DNA of 49,498 nt from Streptomyces californicus (GTDB lineage Bacteria > Actinomycetota > Actinomycetes > Streptomycetales > Streptomycetaceae), in the NCBI RefSeq assembly GCF_000717645.1, contig NZ_JNZZ01000037.1:1-49498 (forward strand), in the 5' to 3' direction. Below, in pieces: positions 42,181 through 49,498 of the stretch. The position numbers and the translations under genes were made by a program. Below the pieces are notes generated by a model. It saw only the letters and a program-made list of their open reading frames with translations. It was not told where the DNA came from and made no database searches. Position 1 is the stretch's first letter, and every line of letters starts with the position of its first letter.

Positions 42181-43348
42181 CGGGCGCGGCGAAGAAGTGC
42201 CGTACGACGCGTTCGGCCGCGCGCCCGTCGTCGTACGGGCAGAACCGCGCCCGGAACGCGGTGCGCAGCGCGGCCGCCTCCGGGGAGCGCCACTCCCCCG
42301 TGCGGAACACGTCGGCCAGCGCGGCCGGGGTGGTGGTGACCGGCCCCGGGGTGTCGCCGGGCCGGCCGGAGAGCAGGTCGAAGTAGGTCCCGCGGACGGC
42401 CCGGTAGGCGGCCCAGTCGGGGGCGTGGACGACGATCGGGCGGTCGAGGCAGGCGTAGTCGAAGGTGAGGGAGGAGTAGTCGGTGATCAACGCGTCCGCC
42501 GCCAGGCAGAGTTCTTCGATCCGGGGGTGCCCGGTGACGTCGAGGACGCGCGCCGACCCGGTGGCGGCGGGCCCGGCCGACCGCCCGTAGAAGTAGTGGG
42601 CGCGCACCAGGACCACGTACTCCGGGCCGAGTTCGCCCGCGAGGCGTCGCGGGTCGAGGTCGGGGACGAAGCCGTCGCGGTAGTCGCGGTGGGTGGGGGC
42701 GTACAGCAGGGCGGTCTGCCCCTCGGCGATGCCCAATCCCGCCCGGACCCGGGCGATCTCCTCGGCGGTGGCGGTGAAGTACACGTCGTTGCGCGGATAT
42801 CCGAGGTCGAGCCGTTCGTACCCGCCCGGGTAGACGTGGTCCCACACCTCGGTGGAGTGCGGGTTGGACGAGAGGCTCGCGTCCCACTGGCCGACGTGGG
42901 CGAGGATCTTGTCGAAGTCGGTCGTGCGGGCGAGGGCGGGGTAGGCGCGCTGGTCGAGGCCCATGGTCTTGAGGGGGGTTCCGTGATGGGTCTGGAGGTA
43001 GCGCTGTCCGGGCCGTTTGGTGAAACCCCCGGGAAAGCTGGAGTTGTTGACCAGATAGGTGGCGGTGGCCATGGCCCGCCAGTAGGGGCGCGAGCCCTCG
43101 ATGACGTACGGCACACCGGGCGGCATCCGGTCCCGGTGGCGGGAGGAGACGACCCACAACCCCCGTACGTGCGGCACCAGTTCGCGGGCCTTGGCGTGGA
43201 TCGCCGCCGGGTTGCAGGCGACCCCCCGGTTCCAGTACGCCCCGTAGACCGCGAGATCCGGGTCGAGCGGGCGGCGCAGGTCGGCGCGGTAGACGGCCCG
43301 CAGGACCTGCCTGCGGACGTACCGCTTCACGGAAGCTCGGGTGGGCAT
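42176..43348 (-). CDS. Stand-alone TagF-like CDP-glycerol glycerophosphotransferase
   Basis: 390 residues, without the N-terminal GT2 domain found in the other TagF proteins here. Motifs: YLVNNSSFPGGFTKRPGQRY, LQTHHGTPLKTMGLDQRAYP near 119 (catalytic histidine kept, preceding Trp changed to His), LGYPRNDVYF, YVVLVRAHYFYGR near 249, and ITDYSSLTFDYACLDRPIVV. It would transfer a polyol-phosphate from a CDP donor, possibly the priming step because it is the smallest member. The start is uncertain: ATG 43348 or GTG 43396, neither with a good ribosome binding site. It is divergent from the gene at 43449. Confidence 0.9.
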   Translation of the reverse strand: MPTRASVKRYVRRQVLRAVYRADLRRPLDPDLAVYGAYWNRGVACNPAAIHAKARELVPHVRGLWVVSSRHRDRMPPGVPYVIEGSRPYWRAMATATYLVNNSSFPGGFTKRPGQRYLQTHHGTPLKTMGLDQRAYPALARTTDFDKILAHVGQWDASLSSNPHSTEVWDHVYPGGYERLDLGYPRNDVYFTATAEEIARVRAGLGIAEGQTALLYAPTHRDYRDGFVPDLDPRRLAGELGPEYVVLVRAHYFYGRSAGPAATGSARVLDVTGHPRIEELCLAADALITDYSSLTFDYACLDRPIVVHAPDWAAYRAVRGTYFDLLSGRPGDTPGPVTTTPAALADVFRTGEWRSPEAAALRTAFRARFCPYDDGRAAERVVRHFFAAPA

Positions 43349-43448
43349 GGCAGCCGAGCGTACTGGCGGGGTCGGCGGCGGGCGGGTCGTGTTCACCCGT
43401 TCGGGTCAGCATCGGTGACCCCGGGACCGGCCCCGGGTTGACCAGGAC

Positions 43449-46400
43449 ATGAAGCCACTCCTCAGCGTCGTCGTTCCCGTCCACAACGTCGAGGCGTATC
43501 TGGAGGACTGCCTCCGGTCGGTGGCGGACCAGACCCTCGACGCGATCGAGGTGGTCATGGTGGACGACGGTTCGACGGACGGCAGCGGCCGGATCGCGGC
43601 GGAGTTCGCCGCCCGGGACGCCCGCTTCCGGCTGGTGCGGCAGCCGAACGCCGGGCTGAGCGCGGCGCGCAACACCGGCGTCCGGCACACCACCCCCGGG
43701 GTCCCCTACCTGGCGTTCGCGGACAGCGACGACATCGTCGTGCACGACGCGTACGAGCGGATGACGGCCTCGCTGGAGTCCACCGGCTCCGACCTGGCGA
43801 CGGGCAACGTGTGGCGGCTGACCGGGCAGGGTCGGCAGCAGGCGTGGCAGTACCGCTGGCTCACCGCCGCCCGGCCGCGTACCCACATCACCCGGGACCC
43901 GCGCCTGCTGGCCGACCGGGTGGCGTGGAACAAGGTGTTCCGCCGCTCGTTCTGGGACGCGCACGGCTTCGCCTTCCCCGAGGGCAGGCTGTACGAGGAC
44001 ACCCCGGTGATGATCCCCGCGCACTACCTCGCCGGTTCCGTGGACGTCCTGCGCGAGCACGTCTACTACTGGCGCGTGCGGGAGGGCTCGATCACCCGGC
44101 GGCGGACGGACGTCACGGGCGTACGGGACCGGATCGCCGCGTGCGAGCAGGTCAGCGCGTTCCTCGGCGGCCGGGACGCGGAGCAGCGGCGGGCGTACGA
44201 CGCGTCCTGTCTGCGGGACGACTTCGGGTACTTCCTGGACGGCCTGCCGCTGGGCGGCGAGGCGTACCGGTCGGCGTTCCTGGAGGGCGCGGGCGCCTTC
44301 GCCGACCGGGCGGGCGCCGGGGCGCTGGAGGGGCTGCCGGTGGAGCTGCGCGTCAAGTGGACGCTGGTGCGGGAGCGGCGGCTGGACGAGCTGCTGGAGG
44401 TGCTGGCCTTCGAACGGGCCAACGGGCCGGGCGTGTTCGCCGTCGCGGGGCCGCCGGGACGGCGCCGGGCGGTGTACCCCGGCGTGCGCGGCGCGAGCGC
44501 CCGGCTCGCGCGGACGGACGTTCCCGCCGTTGCGCGGCTTCTGGAGGCGCGGTGGGACGTGGACGGGAAGCTGCGGCTGCGCGGGTACGCGTATCTGCGC
44601 AACCTTCCCGCCGGTCCGGTGCACCGGCGGCTGACGGTGGGCGTGGTCCGGGCGGAGCGGGGCCGCCGGGTGCGCCCCGTGCCGGTGCGGTCCGTGGACG
44701 CGCCCGAGGCGACGGTCGCCTCCGGTCAGGAGCTGCACGACTACGACCGCGCGGGGTTCGAGATGGTCCTCGACCCGGACCGGCTGCCCGCCCCGGCGGA
44801 GGGCGGCGGCTGGCTGGTGGGCCTGGTCCTCGCGGGGCCCGGGGCGGTGCGCCGGGTCGCGGTCCGCGCCCCGGACGCCGGGGCGGACCAGCCGCTGGTG
44901 CACGACCTGGGCGACGGGCGGCGGGCGGTGCTGGACTACCGGGGCGGCCGCCTCCGCCTCACCGTGACCCGCCTGCGCGCGGTGGCGGAGGCCCACCGGG
45001 CTGTCGCGGAGGGCGGGGCGCTGGTGGTGCGGGGCCGGGTGCTCGACGGCGCGAGGCCGGTGGCGCTGCTGCTGACGCGGGAGGGCGAGGGGGACGGGGA
45101 GCGGCCCGTCGCGGGAGAGCGACCCGTAGTGGGAGAGCGACCCGTCGCGGGAGAGCGTTCGTTCCCGAGGGAGTCCTCGTTGCCGGTGGAGCGTTCGTTC
45201 CCGGTGATGTACCGGGCGGGGGGCGCCGGGACCTCGTCCGGACCGGCGCGTCCGTCCGGCGGGGTGGCGTTCTCGGTGCGCGTGCCCGTCGCCGAGCTGG
45301 CCGACGCCCCGCCCGCACCGCACCGGGCCCCCCGCGAGGTCGAGGCCGCCGGCGGGGCGCGGTGGCGGGCGCGGCTGCTGCTCCCGGGCGGCGACCGCGT
45401 CCCCCTGCCCGCCGCCCCGGACCTGCCGCCGCCCGCGCACGCGGACGCGGCGGGCGATCTGGTGCTGGACCTGGCGGGCCCTCCGTACGCGGACCTCGTG
45501 GAGCGCACCCCGGACGGGGGCCTGCGCGTCTCGGGGACGTATGCGCCGGGGGCGTGCGCCGAGGGGGCGGCGGATGCGCCGGAAGCCGCGTGCGGCATCC
45601 GCGTCGTCCTGCGCCACGAGACGCTGCGCGAGGAGGTACGGGTCGCGGAGGCCGTCGCGGGCGCGGAGACCGGCACGTCCCGTCGCCGGTTCTCCGTGCT
45701 GATCGCCCCGCCCCTCGCCGAGGGGCGGTGGGAGGTCCGCCTGAACGGGCTCCCCGTACGCCTCCTCGGTTCCACCGCCGCGCGGCCGGCCGGCGACGAA
45801 GGCGGGGGCGGTCCCGTGGGCGCCCTGCGCCCGGAGCGGCGCCACGGCGACCGGCTGACCGTCGTCGCGGAGCCCGGCCTTCCCGCGCACGCCGGGCGGA
45901 GTGCGTACAGCAGGCGGCTCCTGCGCGCCGCGCACCACCCCGCCCGGCGCACGCCGGGCGGACTTCCGCTGCGGGACACCGTTCTCTACGCGGGCGGCGA
46001 CTCCCCGCGCGCCGTACACACCGAGCTGGTGCGCCGGGGCACGGAGACCGAGCACCTGTGGGTCACCGGCACCACCCCCGGCCGCGCCACCCCCGTACCG
46101 CCCGGGGCGCGGGCCGTCCCCGTGCACAGCGCCGACTGGTACGAGGCGCTGGCCCGCTCCCGGCGGATCGTCACGGACGGGCAGTTGCCCGCGTGGTTCG
46201 AGCGGCGTCCGGGCCAGACCGTCGTCCAGACCTGGCACGGCACTCCGCTGGGCCGGTTCGGCATCGGGCTGACGGACACCCTCTACGCCGATCACCAGTA
46301 CCTCGCCACCCTGCCGCGGCGGTCGGACCAGTGGTCGGTACTGGTCTCCCCGAGCACCTTCGCCACCCCCTGGCTGCGCCGCTCGCTCGCGTACCACGGG

Positions 46401-47069
46401 GAGGTGCTGGAGGCCGGATCGCCCGCCAACGACGTGCTGTTCCCGCCCGACCGGGACAAGGCCGCCGAGGAGGTCCGGCGCGGGCTCGGCCTCCCGGAGG
46501 ACCACCGGATCGTGCTGTACGCCCCGACCTACCGCGACCACCTGGCCCACCTCCCGTCAGCTTCCCCGGACCGCTCGGCCCCCGGCCCGTACCGCTGGGA
46601 CCCGGCGCTCGACCCCCGCGCGCTGGCCCGCGCGCTCGGCCCCGGCCACACCGTGCTGGTCCGGCGGCACCCCCGGGTCACCGGCGCGCTCCAGGACGGC
46701 CCCGGCGTGCTCGACGTGTCCGGGCGCCCGGGGGCGGCCGGGCTGCTCCTGGTCGCCGACGTCCTGGTGACGGACTACGCGGGGCTGATGTTCGACTTCG
46801 CGCTGACGGGCCGGCCGATGCTCTTCCACACGTACGACCTGGAGCACTACCGCGACACCGTGCGCGGCTTCTGCCTCGACTTCGAGACGCGCGCGCCGGG
46901 ACCGCTGCTGGTCACGACGGACGAGGTGGCGCAGGCGCTGCGCGACACCCGGGCGCAGACGGCCCGGCACGCGGACGCGTACGAGAGCTTCCGCCGCGAC
47001 TTCTGCGACCTGGACGACGGCGGCGCGGCGGCCCGGGTCGCGGACCGGCTGCTGGCCGACCCGGCATAG
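43449..47069 (+). CDS. Bifunctional GT2 glycosyltransferase / TagF glycerophosphotransferase
   Basis: 1206 residues. GT2 domain (1-~235): LLSVVVPVHNVEAYLEDCLR, VVMVDDGSTDGSGRIA, NAGLSAARNTGVRH, FADSDDIV and WNKVFRRSFWDAHGF. The middle region includes a run of ERPVxG/ERSFP repeats (DNA ~45094-45206) and beta-rich segments. The TagF domain (~835-1200) has LYAGGDSPRAVHTELV, VVQTWHGTPLGRFG near 923, LVRRHPRV near 1070 and VTDYAGLMFDFALTGRPMLF. Both active sites look intact. It has the same architecture as the 36409 protein but only moderate similarity, so they are old paralogues with probably different substrates. Confidence 0.93.
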   Translation: MKPLLSVVVPVHNVEAYLEDCLRSVADQTLDAIEVVMVDDGSTDGSGRIAAEFAARDARFRLVRQPNAGLSAARNTGVRHTTPGVPYLAFADSDDIVVHDAYERMTASLESTGSDLATGNVWRLTGQGRQQAWQYRWLTAARPRTHITRDPRLLADRVAWNKVFRRSFWDAHGFAFPEGRLYEDTPVMIPAHYLAGSVDVLREHVYYWRVREGSITRRRTDVTGVRDRIAACEQVSAFLGGRDAEQRRAYDASCLRDDFGYFLDGLPLGGEAYRSAFLEGAGAFADRAGAGALEGLPVELRVKWTLVRERRLDELLEVLAFERANGPGVFAVAGPPGRRRAVYPGVRGASARLARTDVPAVARLLEARWDVDGKLRLRGYAYLRNLPAGPVHRRLTVGVVRAERGRRVRPVPVRSVDAPEATVASGQELHDYDRAGFEMVLDPDRLPAPAEGGGWLVGLVLAGPGAVRRVAVRAPDAGADQPLVHDLGDGRRAVLDYRGGRLRLTVTRLRAVAEAHRAVAEGGALVVRGRVLDGARPVALLLTREGEGDGERPVAGERPVVGERPVAGERSFPRESSLPVERSFPVMYRAGGAGTSSGPARPSGGVAFSVRVPVAELADAPPAPHRAPREVEAAGGARWRARLLLPGGDRVPLPAAPDLPPPAHADAAGDLVLDLAGPPYADLVERTPDGGLRVSGTYAPGACAEGAADAPEAACGIRVVLRHETLREEVRVAEAVAGAETGTSRRRFSVLIAPPLAEGRWEVRLNGLPVRLLGSTAARPAGDEGGGGPVGALRPERRHGDRLTVVAEPGLPAHAGRSAYSRRLLRAAHHPARRTPGGLPLRDTVLYAGGDSPRAVHTELVRRGTETEHLWVTGTTPGRATPVPPGARAVPVHSADWYEALARSRRIVTDGQLPAWFERRPGQTVVQTWHGTPLGRFGIGLTDTLYADHQYLATLPRRSDQWSVLVSPSTFATPWLRRSLAYHGEVLEAGSPANDVLFPPDRDKAAEEVRRGLGLPEDHRIVLYAPTYRDHLAHLPSASPDRSAPGPYRWDPALDPRALARALGPGHTVLVRRHPRVTGALQDGPGVLDVSGRPGAAGLLLVADVLVTDYAGLMFDFALTGRPMLFHTYDLEHYRDTVRGFCLDFETRAPGPLLVTTDEVAQALRDTRAQTARHADAYESFRRDFCDLDDGGAAARVADRLLADPA

Positions 47070-47143
47070 CGCCCGCCCCACGCGACGCCCCGCACGGCAC
47101 CCGGCGCGACGCCCGGCATGACACCCGGCCCGACGCCCTGTGC

Positions 47144-47262
47144 GACGACCGGCATGACACCCGGCGTCGCCCCGGGGCGCAACGGACGACCGGCATGACA
47201 CCCGCCGTCGCACCGGAGCACAACGGACGACCGGCATGACACCCGCCGTCGCACCGGGGCGC
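47144..47262. repeat. 41-bp tandem repeat, three copies, with degenerate copies upstream
   Basis: An exact 41-bp period starts at 47144, 47185 and 47226 (last copy incomplete). Each copy starts GACGACCGGCATGACACCCG and continues through a CGTCGC/CCGG block to CAACG. Looser copies of GGCATGACACCCGG extend left to ~47105. The gap 47070-47361 has no gene with convincing coding bias. Confidence 0.9.
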
Positions 47263-47361
47263 CGCAGCCGTCCCGGGGCCGTCCCCGCCGATCCGTCGCC
47301 CGGAATCCCTCGGACGGGTGGCCGCGGGGAGAACCGGCGCGTCGCACGGAACCCATGAGGC

Positions 47362-48621
47362 GTGCCCCTCTTCTCCGCTGCCTCCGCCGCGTCCACCGCC
47401 GCCCCCGACCTGCCCTCCGCCGCGACCGACGGCGACGGGAGAGGCAAGGCCGCCCGGCCCCCGCTCTGGCTGCCGTCGCCGTACCTCGTGCTCGGCGGTC
47501 TGCTGTGGGCGGTGCTGTCGGCGGCGGCCTGGCGGACCCCGCTGTGCTGCGAGGCCGGGCTCCAGGCCGCGATCGTCGAACGGTTGCGGGCGAGCCTGCT
47601 GCACCCGGCGTTCCCGATGACGGACCTGCCCGCCGTCGCGAGCGCGCACTACTCCCCGTACGCGCTGCTCCAGGGGCTGACCGCCCGCGCCACCGGGCTC
47701 GCCGGACCGTCCGTCGTCGCGCTGGCCGCTTCGGTGAACCTGCTGCTCCTGCTCACCGGGATCGGCCGGCTCACCCGGCAGCTGACCCCGAACCGCTGGG
47801 TGCCGGTCGTCGCCCTGGTCCCGCTGGCGCTGATCCACTGGGCGGACCCGGCCCGCTGGAGCGCCCCGAGCACGTTCGCGGTGGCGGTGACCCTGCACCT
47901 GTGGGCGTGGACCGGGTGCGCCGCCGTCCGGGCCCCGCGCCCCGGCGACCCGAAGCCCGGCCGGGCGCCCACCTGGCCGGAGGCGGCCGGGATCGGCGTC
48001 CTGCTCGGGCTCGTCCTGTTGGTCCACCCGCTCACGGCGATCGGCGCGGCGATCGGCTGCCTGGCCCTGATCGCCGTACGGACGCGGACCCGGATCAGGC
48101 CGATCCTGTCGCGCTGGGTGTTCGCCGCGGTGTGCGCGGTCGCCGTGGCGGCGGTGTGGCCGTACTACAACGGGCTGACCGCCCCGCGTACGCCTCCGGA
48201 GGGCCGGACGACGCGGCCCCCCGCGATCGGCGAGGGGGTGCGGGCGGCGGCCGGCGGAACGTACGCCTGGGCGACCGCTTACGTGCCGCCGGGCGAGGTG
48301 GTCCTGACGGACAGCCGCCCGGCGATGTACGCGCTGGCCGGGCACGGGGCGTACGTCCTGGCCGACGCACTGCCGGACGCGGGCCTCGCGACCGGCGAGC
48401 GGCGGGAGCGCAGCCGGGCGGTCGCCGCCTATCTGGACACGTCGACCCCGCAGGCCCGGCGGGACGGCATCACCGGCCGGTACGGCGTGCGATGGCTGCT
48501 GCTCACCCGCAACCAGCGGCTGCCGGAGAACGCGACGGTGCTGGCGTTCAGCCCCCGTACGGGCGAGGTGCTGGCCCGGGTGGGAGGGCCGGGCAAGGCG
48601 GCCCAGGCGTCGGCGAGGTGA
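47362..48621 (+). CDS. Polytopic membrane protein, possible GT-C-type glycosyltransferase-like
   Basis: 419 residues from GTG 47362. The N-terminal ~35 residues are Ala-rich. About 6-7 hydrophobic segments follow (YLVLGGLLWAVLSAAAW; VALAASVNLLLLLTGIG; VPVVALVPLALIHW; WPEAAGIGVLLGLVLLV; AAIGCLALIAV; WVFAAVCAVAVAAVW). The soluble C-terminal part (~300-419) includes VVLTDSRPAMYALAGHGAYV, DGITGRYGVRWLLLTRNQ and ends KAAQASAR. The layout (helices, then a VLTD-type extracytoplasmic domain ending in RYGVRWLLL) resembles bacterial GT-C membrane glycosyltransferases, but no diagnostic catalytic motif is evident, so function is tentative. Its place beside the TagF cluster suggests glycan transfer outside the membrane. 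Confidence 0.8.
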   Translation: MPLFSAASAASTAAPDLPSAATDGDGRGKAARPPLWLPSPYLVLGGLLWAVLSAAAWRTPLCCEAGLQAAIVERLRASLLHPAFPMTDLPAVASAHYSPYALLQGLTARATGLAGPSVVALAASVNLLLLLTGIGRLTRQLTPNRWVPVVALVPLALIHWADPARWSAPSTFAVAVTLHLWAWTGCAAVRAPRPGDPKPGRAPTWPEAAGIGVLLGLVLLVHPLTAIGAAIGCLALIAVRTRTRIRPILSRWVFAAVCAVAVAAVWPYYNGLTAPRTPPEGRTTRPPAIGEGVRAAAGGTYAWATAYVPPGEVVLTDSRPAMYALAGHGAYVLADALPDAGLATGERRERSRAVAAYLDTSTPQARRDGITGRYGVRWLLLTRNQRLPENATVLAFSPRTGEVLARVGGPGKAAQASAR

Positions 48622-48630
48622 CCGGCGGGG

Positions 48631-48678
48631 ACGGGCGCGAAGGCGGACACGGGGACGAGCGCGAACGCGGACACGGCC
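48631..48678. repeat. 24-bp tandem repeat, two copies
   Basis: Units at 48631-48654 and 48655-48678 differ at only a few positions and share GCGCGAA and GCGGACACGG. They fill most of the 73-bp gap between the convergent membrane-protein and tetR genes. Confidence 0.75.
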
Positions 48679-48694
48679 GGAGCGCGCACCCGGC

Positions 48695-49330
48695 TCACTG
48701 ACCGGATCGCTCACCGGGGTGCTGGAGGGCGGCGACCGCCGAGTCGGCCAGGTCGTCCAGGTACCCCTTCGGCAGCTCGCCGCGCACGACGACCAGGCGC
48801 CAGTACAGCGGCCCGACGATGAGGTCGAGCGCCCGGTCCGGATCGCTCCCCTCCGGCAGCTCGCCCCGGGCCACCGCCTCCCGCACCACGACGGCGGCGA
48901 CGCCCTGCTGCTGGTCCAGGAGGGCGGCCTTGATCGCCTCGGAGATCTCCGGGTTGCGCACCGCCTCCACCAGCAGGTCCGGGATGACCTGCGAGGCGAC
49001 CGGGTGGCGCAGGGCGTAGGCGGCCAGTTCGAGGACGGCACGCACGTCCCCGTACAGCGAACCGGTGGCCGGGGCGGGCATCCCCTGGGCGGCGACGGCC
49101 GCGACCAGGTCGAGGACGAGTGCCAGCTTCGACTTCCAGCGGCGGTACACGGCGGTCTTGCCGACGCCCGCGCGCCGGGCGATGCCCTCGATGGACATGC
49201 GGGCGAACCCCACGGCGGCCAGTTCCTCGAAGACGGCGGCGCGGATCGCGTCCGTCACGTCCTCCCGCAGGACGGCGGCGCCCGCAGGGGCTCGGCGGCG
49301 GGTTCCCCGTTCGGTGGTCATGGTCCGCAT
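48695..49330 (-). CDS. TetR-family transcriptional regulator
   Basis: 211 residues from ATG 49330 (ATG 49321, three codons later, is equally possible; neither has a good ribosome binding site). The N-terminal HTH spans ~22-68: DAIRAAVFEELAAVGFARMS, IEGIARRAGVGKTAVYRRW, KSKLALVLDLV. The C-terminal ligand domain (LEAVRNPEISEAIKAALLDQ, ALDLIVGPLYWRLVV) is of the type found in drug-efflux repressors. Two probable operator copies lie just upstream. The target is probably a divergent gene beyond the right edge, plus itself. Confidence 0.92.
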   Translation of the reverse strand: MRTMTTERGTRRRAPAGAAVLREDVTDAIRAAVFEELAAVGFARMSIEGIARRAGVGKTAVYRRWKSKLALVLDLVAAVAAQGMPAPATGSLYGDVRAVLELAAYALRHPVASQVIPDLLVEAVRNPEISEAIKAALLDQQQGVAAVVVREAVARGELPEGSDPDRALDLIVGPLYWRLVVVRGELPKGYLDDLADSAVAALQHPGERSGQ

Positions 49331-49341
49331 GATAGTCCGCC

Positions 49342-49408
49342 GCGACGAAACGGTTGCGTTGCGACGTACAAACGTCCTACTCTCGGCGTTGCGACGATAC
49401 GGTTGCGT
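49342..49408. promoter_or_regulatory. Two TetR-type operator copies
   Basis: GCGACGAAACGGTTGCGT (49342-49359) and GCGACGATACGGTTGCGT (49391-49408) are near-identical 18-mers with starts 49 bp apart. Within each, ACGAAAC-G-GTTGCGT forms an imperfect 7-1-7 palindrome, typical for a TetR dimer. The first copy is 12 bp from the tetR start. The second would suit a divergent promoter leading out of the window. Confidence 0.7.
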
Positions 49409-49498
49409 CCCAACGAGGGCGTCCCCACGGGACCGTGTCGTTCCGCCGCGCCTCCCCCACTCCCACGCCCCGCCCACTCCCCTCGCCTTCCCCCACCC

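Noticed and set aside
41181..46550. A very long minus-strand frame joining the methyltransferase with sequence opposite the 43449 gene
   Set aside because: Only the last 257 codons resemble a protein and have a ribosome binding site at 41954. The rest overlaps well-supported genes.
47355..48701. A 448-residue plus frame overlapping the membrane-protein gene in another phase
   Set aside because: It is Arg/Gly/Pro-rich without hydrophobic segments; the frame starting at 47362 has clear membrane helices.
1..49498. Mobile elements, prophage genes, tRNA or rRNA genes
   Set aside because: No transposase, integrase, terminal inverted repeats, att-like tRNA ends or tRNA cloverleaf other than the tmRNA was seen.

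Overview
The window is a chromosomal segment of a Streptomyces or very close relative. GC is very high, third codon positions are almost always G or C, and many starts are GTG. The tmRNA carries an actinomycete-type tag. The window also holds ftsE-ftsX, prfB without the programmed frameshift, the PkaA/PkaB kinases, an Scr1/WhiJ-type regulator with its DUF397 partner, and an LAETG sortase substrate. From memory, the order smpB - S41 protease - ftsX - ftsE - prfB - pkaB - pkaA - sugar ABC operon - TagF cluster is syntenic with the S. coelicolor SCO2957-SCO2984 area, so most of the window looks like vertically inherited core. I see no IS element, prophage, tRNA, rRNA or CRISPR array.

Layout. (1) 1-10971: a truncated CGNR zinc-finger regulator, two GNAT acetyltransferases, a nitrate module (NnaR-like HemD/winged-helix regulator with a GlnR-like box upstream, plus a NarK transporter), a LysR/MFS divergon around a perfect ATTCAC-N11-GTGAAT palindrome, a WhiJ-like locus (ATP-binding anti-sigma-like protein, HTH regulator, DUF397 protein, two small proteins) and one unknown gene. 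(2) 11046-15060, minus strand: tmRNA, smpB, S41 protease, ftsX, ftsE, covering ribosome rescue and division-linked wall hydrolysis. (3) 15319-25973: a small zinc-ribbon membrane protein, a hexapeptide-repeat LAETG surface protein, prfB, pkaB, pkaA, and a divergent FHA/FtsK-EccC-like ATPase that could be a phosphothreonine-reading partner of the kinases. (4) 26284-29976: a sugar ABC importer (lipoprotein and two permeases, no ATPase). (5) 30151-48621: a wall-glycopolymer locus with five TagF-domain proteins (four with an N-terminal GT2-type domain), a GT4 glycosyltransferase, two methyltransferases and a polytopic membrane protein. (6) The right edge: a TetR regulator with two probable operators, whose target probably lies beyond the window.

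How the genes work together. Region 5 is best read as assembly and decoration of a glycerol/polyol-phosphate or glycosyl-phosphate wall polymer. It has three transcription units: one plus gene (30151), one tightly overlapping minus operon (39984 to 32400), and a divergent pair of units (43348 to 40288 minus, 43449 plus). The most striking feature is reciprocal decay of two fusion proteins. The protein at 30151 keeps GT2 motifs but has lost both TagF catalytic histidines. The protein at 33539 keeps the TagF histidines but has lost the GT2 acidic motifs. The 30151 gene also carries the only in-frame TTA codon I found, which would tie it to bldA and to development.

Another recurrent theme is short degenerate tandem repeats (16 to 41 bp units) in at least six intergenic gaps. 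All functional calls rest on motif recognition by eye; no database search was run.
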